Shown: in pieces, positions 60,201 through 64,000 of the stretch
How the letters are laid out: every line of letters begins with the position of its first letter
How positions within the stretch are numbered: position 1 is the stretch's first letter
DNA from: Pseudopedobacter saltans DSM 12145
GTDB taxonomy: Bacteria; Bacteroidota; Bacteroidia; Sphingobacteriales; Sphingobacteriaceae
NCBI RefSeq assembly: GCF_000190735.1
Contig: NC_015177.1
Location: 1 to 64,000, forward strand
Length of the DNA: 64,000 nt
Direction of reading: 5' to 3'
The notes under the pieces: model-generated
The model's input: the letters and a program-made list of their open reading frames with translations, nothing else
What the model was told of the DNA's origin: nothing
The model's database searches: none
Position numbers and translations under genes: made by a program

Positions 60201-61232
60201 GACAAAAGAGCAGATGTTACGGTAACCAATGTAATTAGCCGCAGCCAGTTAGCCAAGGGAGAAGAATTAACTTATACCATTAAAGTGAGAAATAATGGTG
60301 TCGACTTAGCGAAGAATGTAATGCTAAAAGATATCTTGCCATCAGGTTTAGAGGTGATATCGGTAGCAGGAGATGCTAGTTTTAATGCTGCAACAAGAAT
60401 GCTATCAGCGAGTAGGTCGACTCTTCTTGCTGGACAAGAAGCTATTTATGCTATTACATTGAGAGCAAATGGTGTTGGTGTATTCCAATTAGGTAATGGT
60501 GCGGTAAATGCTGATAATGATAATGATGTTGATTTTGATAATAATACCATCCCTGCTTTAAATGTTAACGTAATAGATAACAGTGTTGATTTGGTAGTAA
60601 GTAGTCAGGTTGATAAAGCAAGCCTAAACATAGGTGAAGTATTCAACTATAGTATCAAGGTTAAAAACAACGGACCTAACAATGCAATAAATACGGCATT
60701 AGCAGATCAATTACCTGTTTCATTCGATTTTGTGTCATCATCTAATAATATTACTTATGATCGTGAAACAAGAACACTAAAGGCTACACAAGCCAATATT
60801 AATGCTAATGAAGAGGTAGTATATACCATTAAACTTAAAGCAAATACTTATGGCGTACTGATGTTAGGTAATGGTGCTGCCACAACTTTAAATGAAAGTA
60901 ACGAATCCGATAACAAGGTAGGTTTAGTTTCTGTAGAAGTGGTAGACCCTAGAGCTACAGAAGCAAAAATTCTTATCCCAACTTTATTTACCCCTAACGG
61001 AGATGGAATCAATGATATGTTTGAAATATTGGGGTTAAATGAATATTACGTGTCTAATAGCTTAACTATCTTTAATAAGAGCTACAATGTGGTTTACAAA
61101 AAAGACAATTATCAGAACGATTGGACAGGAGATAGATTACCAATGGGCTCATACGGCTATATCCTGAAAACAGTAGATAAAACGGGTAAAGAGCGTGTGT
61201 TTAAAGGAACGGTAACAATTATTTACCAATAA
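51252..61232 (+). CDS. Giant T9SS type B surface protein with nine DUF11 repeats
   Basis: The 3326-residue secreted protein has a signal peptide ending near FSQQ and FN3-like modules (about 145-345). Two carboxypeptidase-regulatory-like domains follow ('ISGYVKGKTNAGVEGVVV', 'NGRVSFAAIKD', about 349-540), then a long unassigned middle with a short coiled coil near 1015-1075. An Ig-like Big_5/SbsA type domain lies near 1450-1550, and two 'GWNWV/LxYP' modules near 1780 and 1866. After a Pro-rich linker, nine DUF11 repeats (about 2118-3232) precede the final 90 residues ('PTLFTPNGDGINDMFEI', 'IFNKSYNVVYKKDNYQNDWTG', 'PMGSYGYILK'), a CHU_C gliding-type T9SS sorting domain. It is probably an adhesin. 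The PorP/SprF gene downstream is its usual partner. Confidence 0.93.
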   Translation: MDINSTPKRFVTFFKKKALFLFILLSLFAQSSFSQQHNEYWTNNGRVLTDDYRINFKWNRLPDWGGSDNQSNMQIKLGLDGQDQVHIYNVTTTGSFFRSDSVFRAIGPNRNYSYWLKYVTEETDYVFTQELHWAEISASGTTPKLKAPKNVKITETPNISKGQVYPTITWEKQTAVPDAHIRYNVYRKKGNEAAVLLANLSAHVFSYTDDSLIESADYTYSVQTVLALDNTPVGWNSNPATDFDPAVVAGTFKFSNADITTTLDQNGRVRLSWNQVRGIAGLENLVLYRNGEELVQFSKNTTSYNDSDILPGMFYQYSIGYITDGLSGIDYENWRSKTFDGKSQANGKISGYVKGKTNAGVEGVVVTATTKSNVYNGKTTEPYTYSATTDASGYYEITKVFYGEGANYEMRPQMPGYNKPRFDPEKLSRSLSFDESNRQNVNFTDTASFAINGRVSFAAIKDSLDNDVFLPVQDAEVWLNGKNSAVKTDAKGLYSLSITNAGLYTVQIKYKDHPIYFSGTTDTVKSLYVNNLMSNVDFIDTKTDTLTIKVAASCDAPIGEYVTFLLKSENAGYVSANSSAKYAKKLHISSNDLESGSPKNPGQPTRGEVKVILPATSFEGQVLQISEKGGINSNKLEYFTKTYNIQKVSLAERLKEQKIDTTYSIKTIKADTTFKPDGSIYKIIPSRKDTTINVDTTYLVKKPLMDFIYHDKLKVLVNNNNPAFVDSVQFAPGNTYKYLLAQNDKHLIDVKIQETYTYDGITYSCTLDTGTVYIYDGISDLVDRKEYALDKISKNVRHTIKVGNPVLEAPYEKNIQIVGKVGSRQASAIINAVVEGERPRNATFVSRTPSIPFFVLHDPPGDRSYAKISKGTTFSKTGTTSFKFGGGAGAYSDIKAGVGSNIPFVGKTGGGVHIQAKMEAGRDNNEGLVTNTTFTFTEDFYTSGEPEFVGEDGDVFVGASMNMVYAMTDVLKYDASKKGMVRDTSVAMNLNDFGTVFVYTQHHIKNVLLPQLRTLYSISKTKYDEAYFKLKSNSSSIKPEEVDKLKRTYSEYEADITGWEKTLEENKKDKAQAGEINAGENLKGIVGNNISFSAGAIYENTLTTQKDTTDVTETQIYLNTEGNVGGFVNSGESNEKEIGALFSLRFNWDSSTETTNGNTQTTFYHLEDDDIGDFFSVDLKKNKKYGTPVFKTVSGSSSCPHEPGTQYRHLPNIAVSGANEQRNVPSDQPAKFEVLISNRSESDETVEYGIKLIPTSNLGGARVLVAGQDVTNGQANFVIPTGKSFKLPVEVYRGALYSTYEGLTLAMFSACDNSLEDVDDDNIAKPTVKLNAYFQNKCSEIDLFLPGNNWLVNQSNGNKLYVAFSKFDASEASPLTSVALQYRRINQDYENSLWQTAIDIPKSELKDKYYDYTFDVSTLPDSKYELRALAICEGVDVNYSPVYTGVIDRSAAIAFGLPTPLNGILTTSDVMSVTFNKDITNSANVVLKRKDNGQIIPATLVYNDKTIVIKTVPEAAIADYEMMELNATVKNLRDGSGNVLTDSVSWNFVVNMSPIYWSPANIDVNAIEGVQSSFRAKLVNKSALNQNFRIERFPSWLTPSIRNSRIVPLGEQNVDFLIDPNLNTGTYTDTVFTTCDGKRQLLYVTVNVLKTPPNWAVNPSKFRYNMSFVTQFSLDDTDVATSTDIRDIMGVFAGDECRGLANIEYDYASKKYVAYVTAYANKLSNESLSVRFWDTYPGIEYQSKERINFVSNGIVGNGNNPYILHPEGVFQTIPLKAGWNWVSLNVENADMRVSKVFSKLKPTSGDIVKTLSAKKPYAQYNAKTGWTGPLDSLNIYQSYMVYSAKADTIRVLGQLASQRVDVELKDGWNWLGYPMAVNMELNNYLKNYSFSDGATVSSQEEFAQYNAASQRWSGSLKYLRPGKGYKYFVEGDHYAIPVVTYQPDLSPNILADIPPVKTGIQKVIAFDNAMDVNDVNSGNQVNLDIARFENNMSLTAKINLNGLDITEPGRFEIFAYVDGELVNYVDTLVNGLSFVSINSNVEGEDKPVVIKIYDRITGRTYTAKSDLPATPQPAPQQRMMLRTMLRSTAPVDEPITTQRADEVLGTPEHPVSFKVMGDADIEVYNSISRNLINIGDTLKYTLKFKNLGPDVAVNSVLVDTLSSGLEFVSATNGLTYDAATNTLKATKLQLGVDEIAEYKVVLKALTVGNKFFGRGAVSSNNDVDDSNNSFIRHTVSVADRRADVYVETQINRNKLYKGEDLIYTIKIKNNGPDVAKNVTLVDAIPNEFEYVTALNGTVNFTKAGQIVNLSQAQIPSGGEAVYSLLLKAVDFGNVNLGLGHVAASNDNNIDFDNNSMNKQQVEILDNRVDLVISSEVSKPRLNIGDLMKYTIVIKNVEQDFAMNYNLVDTLSTAFEFVSATGGITYNASNRTLTADKAKVNGEEVIRYEITLKAVAVGNQKIGAGLVTVLNDINLDNNKVNVIPVIVEDRRANVWVNTLISKTKLNKSEELVYTINVSNNGPDIAYNFKLQDILPAGFEFVSSTGGLAYDAATRKVSASKLQMKSGEEISYTATLKALTNGTFLLGNGNIAADNDNDIDFDNNTISQIAVVVGENNVDFAVTKALSRNRLNIGDQLTYTLRVKNNGPDFGINYNLTDTISFAFDIVSLSDGLSFDINKRTLTASKIQVAAGEELHYQVVLKANAVGVQTLGKGLVTVFNDTDLSNNKIQHTNVNVVDRRANVWVSNQVSTNQLNKSEELTYTLLISNSGPDVANNFKLQESIPAGLEFVRATGGIKYNATNNTITASKLQIKSGEEVEYTVVLKAIVAGTIKLGNGAIAADNDNDVDFDNNSISPISVNVIDNNVDFAVSSKVNRQRLNIGDELVYAVSVKNNSADFGINYKLVETLNKAFEFVSVTGDAVYDAIKHTVSATQTRVEAGTNLEYQILLRAKTVGTQLLGNGLVSVNNDINLANNTFAPIAVEVVDKRADVTVTNVISRSQLAKGEELTYTIKVRNNGVDLAKNVMLKDILPSGLEVISVAGDASFNAATRMLSASRSTLLAGQEAIYAITLRANGVGVFQLGNGAVNADNDNDVDFDNNTIPALNVNVIDNSVDLVVSSQVDKASLNIGEVFNYSIKVKNNGPNNAINTALADQLPVSFDFVSSSNNITYDRETRTLKATQANINANEEVVYTIKLKANTYGVLMLGNGAATTLNESNESDNKVGLVSVEVVDPRATEAKILIPTLFTPNGDGINDMFEILGLNEYYVSNSLTIFNKSYNVVYKKDNYQNDWTGDRLPMGSYGYILKTVDKTGKERVFKGTVTIIYQ
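57606..60950 (+). repeat. Nine tandem DUF11 repeats in an alternating A/B pattern
   Basis: Repeat starts are at about 57606, 57969, 58344, 58712, 59088, 59457, 59831, 60200 and 60574. The odd copies (A) begin with a 'DxxVDxxxS' strand and then 'LNIGD'. The even copies (B) begin 'RRAxVxV' with 'LxKxEEL' and end in an Asp/Asn-rich 'DNDNDxDFDNN'. The step alternates between about 368 and about 375 bases. Confidence 0.85.
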
Positions 61233-61266
61233 AAAGCTTCGTGGTTAGATTTTAATTATTTAAAGC

Positions 61267-62235
61267 GTGAATATTTTAAAAAGAATATATCTATTGCTAA
61301 GTGTAGTTACACTTAGCAATATACAACAAGGCAAAGCCCAAACAGAATTTCAAGGCAGTCAGTATCTGTTAGATAAGTCTTACATCAACCCGGCATTTAT
61401 GGGACTTCATACCAAAGCTTCTGCAAACCTACAGTATCAGGTTGCAGGAACAGGGGAAGTAAGTGGTGCGAAAAACTATACCGTATCTGCTGCCGGGCAT
61501 TTCAGTTTACCTAAACTGAGATGCGCCATCGGCTTTAACGCGGTAAAAAATACTTTTGGAAACGATAGTTACAGCGTAGGCTACGGTAATTATGTTTATC
61601 ACTTACAGGTTTCAGAAGATATCATTATGTCGTCTTCATTGGGTTTGGGGTTACAGCAGTATAATATAAATCTTTATGATCAGGTAACTGCAAATCCGCT
61701 AGACCCTTTAGCAAGGCAAAATGTCTATAGTTCTAAATTAGATGGGCGTGTTGGCCTGTTGGGAACCCTAAAGAAACAATACTACTTAGGACTTTCTTTT
61801 GATAATATATTGTCTTTATATACCAACAATAATAGTTTTTCCTATCAAGTGCCTCCTACTTTCCGTAAGATTAATATGTATTTAATTTTGGGAGCTAATT
61901 ACGAGACGGAAGACAATTTAGTAGTGATGCCCTCTGTTTTATTTATTAAAAATATGGGAGGTATTACTTCTTTGGATATCAATACTTCTATTATGATGGA
62001 AAAGTCATTTGTTTTAGGAGTAGGATTTAGGCAACGTGTTGAAGAGCGAAATTCATTTATGGGAGCCGATGAAAAAAGTATATCACAATCCATTTTAAGA
62101 GCCAATATGTCTTATCAACTGAATAATGTTAAGAATAATATGAGGATAGGTTACTGTTATAACTTTAACGCGGCTAAAAGTGGTGTTAAAGTAGGAAGTC
62201 ATGATATTTCGCTTTCTTTTAGTATGCCTCATTAG
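61267..62235 (+). CDS. PorP/SprF family T9SS outer-membrane protein
   Basis: The 322-residue protein has a signal peptide ending near GKAQ, then 'GSQYLLDKSYINPAFMG', the typical PorP/SprF start. Barrel-type strands follow, with the closing 'RIGYCYNFNAAKSGVKVGSHDISLSFSMP'. These proteins assist the secretion or surface attachment of a specific T9SS type B cargo, usually the one encoded next door. It lies 34 bases after the giant protein gene, and this pairing is very common in Bacteroidota. The start is a GTG at 61267, since no ATG gives a complete signal peptide. Confidence 0.92.
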   Translation: MNILKRIYLLLSVVTLSNIQQGKAQTEFQGSQYLLDKSYINPAFMGLHTKASANLQYQVAGTGEVSGAKNYTVSAAGHFSLPKLRCAIGFNAVKNTFGNDSYSVGYGNYVYHLQVSEDIIMSSSLGLGLQQYNINLYDQVTANPLDPLARQNVYSSKLDGRVGLLGTLKKQYYLGLSFDNILSLYTNNNSFSYQVPPTFRKINMYLILGANYETEDNLVVMPSVLFIKNMGGITSLDINTSIMMEKSFVLGVGFRQRVEERNSFMGADEKSISQSILRANMSYQLNNVKNNMRIGYCYNFNAAKSGVKVGSHDISLSFSMPH

Positions 62236-62293
62236 AGCTGAGAATTTTTCATTGAATCCGAAAATATCGGTGATTCTTTGCGAACACTTATGG

Positions 62294-62325
62294 TTTCAAG
62301 GCGAATTATTCGCCTTGAAATTATT
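62294..62325 (+). terminator. Perfect 12-bp hairpin terminator after the PorP/SprF gene
   Basis: The arms TTTCAAGGCGAA (62294-62305) and TTCGCCTTGAAA (62309-62320) with the loop TTA are followed by TTATTT. Confidence 0.88.
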
Positions 62326-62654
62326 TCCACAATAAAATTAAAACCTATACTCCTTAGTCATATCACTTTCAATATCTAAACATATTGTCTTCTCAGATGT
62401 GATAATAAGTGCCAATTCTTTTAATCTTTCTTTTATCTCTTTTACAGTTCCAATAACCAAAGGGAATGATAATGTCTTAGGTAAAGATATTCAGTATTTC
62501 GATCCAGGAATTTAACTTTTAAATCATAGTAGTAGTATCTTTTAGAAAAACATCTAAAGGAAAAGTATTTTATGCAGAAATATTTAAGATATTCATGGAT
62601 CCTAAATGTGTATTAAAGTGTCTTATGTATATAAACTCTTTTTAAATTTTTACA
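62326..62654. other. Intergenic region with a short coding-like remnant on the minus strand
   Basis: On the minus strand 62338-62490 is open and reads like protein ('PLVIGTVKEIKERLKELALIITSEK' in two parts, ending DMTKEYRF), but it has no start codon and a stop lies directly upstream. It looks like the 3' end of a lost gene. The rest, up to the GH20 gene, is AT-rich. No exact -7 box is seen in front of that gene. Confidence 0.4.
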
Positions 62655-64000
62655 ATGAGATATAAATTATTAGTAATCGTCTTACTTTTTTGCAGCTTAA
62701 GAGGGATGTCTGATGCTATTCATGAAATTATAGAAGTCAAATGGGATTTAATAGATACGGAAACAGGTAAGGCAAACCCGGTGTCGAGGTTGACAATTAT
62801 AAATCCTACAGATAAGCCTATTTCCTGCAACGACTGGAGTATCTGGTTTAATTACATGAGAAGAATAGACCCGCTTTCTGTAGATAAAAGGTTTAGCATT
62901 ACTCATAAAAATGGCGACCTGTATCGTTTGGGATTTGAAGAAGCAAACCTTTTTATTCCTGCCAAAGGAAAACTGGAGATAAACTATGTTACTAAAGGGC
63001 TGGTACCAAATTTTACAGATGTGCCCTCTGGACTATATGTTTTGAATGAGAAAACAAATGAGACCAATAATATTAGAAACTATGATATAAATACGGATGT
63101 ATTTACTCCAGCTCAGCAGAAAATAAAATTGGCAGCGCAATATGACATTAATAATAAAAATCTGGGTGGCGAAAAGCAATTGATTATTCCAACGCCGCAA
63201 ACACTCCAATTAAAAACAGGAAAGGGATTTGTTTTGTCAGGTTCTACTTCTCTAATATTTCAACCCCAGTTTGAGAAGGAAGCAGGTAGGATAAAGGAAT
63301 TCTTTAAATCTACTTTGGGTATCGATTTGAGTCCTGTTAAAAATAATGGAAGTGTTGTGAGTTTTGTTTTAGACAAAAATTTAGGCGCCGAATCTTACAA
63401 AATAGAAATACAAAGCAATAAATTGGAAATTAAAGCTTCCGGTACAGCCGGAGCTTTTTATGCTATTCAGAGTATAAAATCTTTGATTTCTGCAAATCAA
63501 TGGAAAAAATCATCGTCAGTAGTGCTGCCTGAACTTAGCATTAATGATAGCCCAAGATTTGGATACAGAGGAGTTTCGATAGATGTGGCGAGAAACTTCC
63601 ACGATAAGTCGGCTATTTTTAGAATTATTGATGCAATGGCGATGTACAAACTGAATAAATTGCACATGCATTTGATTGATGATGAAGGTTGGAGGTTGGA
63701 AATAAAGTCTATTCCAGAACTAACGGAAGTTGGTAGCAGGAGATCGGCGGGTTATTCCACCGGTTTAAGTCTGCAGCCTTCTTATGGTTCGGGAGCAATT
63801 GCTTCAAAAAATCAATATTATACGGAAGAGGATTTTATTGAGATACTTAGGTATGCAAAAGAGAATCATATAGAAGTGGTAACAGAAATAGAAACACCTG
63901 GGCATTCCAGAGCAGCAATTAAGTCTATGCAGGCCAGGTATCAAAAATATCTGGCGTTGGGGAATATTGCAGAAGCCGAGCGTTATTTATTAAATGATCC
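62655..64000 (+). CDS. GH20 beta-N-acetylhexosaminidase with chitobiase-type N-terminal domain (5' part)
   Basis: The gene runs off the window, and 448 residues are visible. A signal peptide (MRYKLLVIVLLFCSLRG) is followed by a CHB_HEX carbohydrate-binding domain ('EVKWDLIDTETG', 'CNDWSIWFNYMRRI', 'FTDVPSGLYVL', about 25-145). Next is the GH20b domain (about 160-290), and then the barrel, with 'RFGYRGVSIDVARNFHDKSAIF', 'LHMHLIDDEGWRLEI' and 'VTEIETPGHSRAAI'. The HxGGDE catalytic pair would lie beyond the window. It should remove GlcNAc from chitobiose-like oligosaccharides, and its domain order differs from the GH20 enzyme at 17 kb. Confidence 0.92.
   Translation, partial: MRYKLLVIVLLFCSLRGMSDAIHEIIEVKWDLIDTETGKANPVSRLTIINPTDKPISCNDWSIWFNYMRRIDPLSVDKRFSITHKNGDLYRLGFEEANLFIPAKGKLEINYVTKGLVPNFTDVPSGLYVLNEKTNETNNIRNYDINTDVFTPAQQKIKLAAQYDINNKNLGGEKQLIIPTPQTLQLKTGKGFVLSGSTSLIFQPQFEKEAGRIKEFFKSTLGIDLSPVKNNGSVVSFVLDKNLGAESYKIEIQSNKLEIKASGTAGAFYAIQSIKSLISANQWKKSSSVVLPELSINDSPRFGYRGVSIDVARNFHDKSAIFRIIDAMAMYKLNKLHMHLIDDEGWRLEIKSIPELTEVGSRRSAGYSTGLSLQPSYGSGAIASKNQYYTEEDFIEILRYAKENHIEVVTEIETPGHSRAAIKSMQARYQKYLALGNIAEAERYLLND

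Overview
The window looks like chromosome of a Bacteroidota bacterium, most probably Sphingobacteriaceae (Pedobacter or Pseudopedobacter-like). The evidence is AT-rich DNA, a SusC/SusD pair, type IX secretion (T9SS) sorting domains of both types, a PorP/SprF protein, many signal peptides and lipoboxes, almost no Shine-Dalgarno sequences, and several Bacteroidota -7 boxes (TAnnTTTG) just upstream of starts. It opens with dnaA, so coordinate 1 is probably the conventional chromosome start. I saw no DnaA-box cluster, tRNA, rRNA, CRISPR array or intact transposase.

Layout. (1) 0.1-8.2 kb: dnaA, a Ycf48/BNR-type lipoprotein, a NUDIX hydrolase, a lemA-TPM-TPM membrane operon, a COG2509-like flavoprotein, a CoA-binding protein and a small lipoprotein. 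(2) 8.4-31.3 kb: a large glycan and amino-sugar locus. Its first arm (8.4-13.7 kb) has a NAGPA-type phosphodiester glycosidase, a stand-alone T9SS-tail-like protein, an esterase and two secreted proteins I do not recognise. A ROK repressor follows on the opposite strand. The second arm (15.2-31.3 kb) encodes an exported FAD oxidoreductase, a GH20 hexosaminidase, SusC, SusD with an extra inserted domain, a DUF5017 lipoprotein, a DUF5009 (NagX-like) membrane protein, an AmpG-like MFS permease, two SGNH esterases, a DUF4434 protein and a renin-binding-protein type GlcNAc 2-epimerase. (3) 31.4-36.3 kb: dGTPase, a MazG-like pyrophosphohydrolase, an Lrp regulator, a 59-residue membrane protein with a long inverted repeat over its start, two unknown secreted proteins and a decayed region. 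(4) 36.5-39.8 kb: a copper module made of an HMA-AraC fusion regulator, a Cu P-type ATPase and a CopZ-like protein. (5) 40.3-43.7 kb: a T9SS-secreted subtilisin and thymidine kinase. (6) 43.9-50.6 kb: an acidic unknown protein and the cell-shape operon mreB-mreC-mreD-mrdA-rodA. (7) 51.3-64 kb: a 3326-residue T9SS type B surface protein with nine DUF11 repeats, its PorP/SprF partner, and the 5' part of a second GH20 enzyme running off the window.

The genes of the glycan locus fit one pathway. Secreted phosphodiesterase, esterase and hexosaminidase activities would trim an amino-sugar glycan. SusCD would import the product across the outer membrane, and further trimming would happen in the periplasm. 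The MFS permease would carry sugars into the cytoplasm, where the epimerase would interconvert ManNAc and GlcNAc, with the ROK protein as sugar-responsive repressor. The substrate is inferred, not shown. The less ordinary observations are this gene combination, the SusD insertion, the strict A/B alternation of the DUF11 repeats, and several perfect inverted repeats placed exactly at start codons or over promoter boxes.
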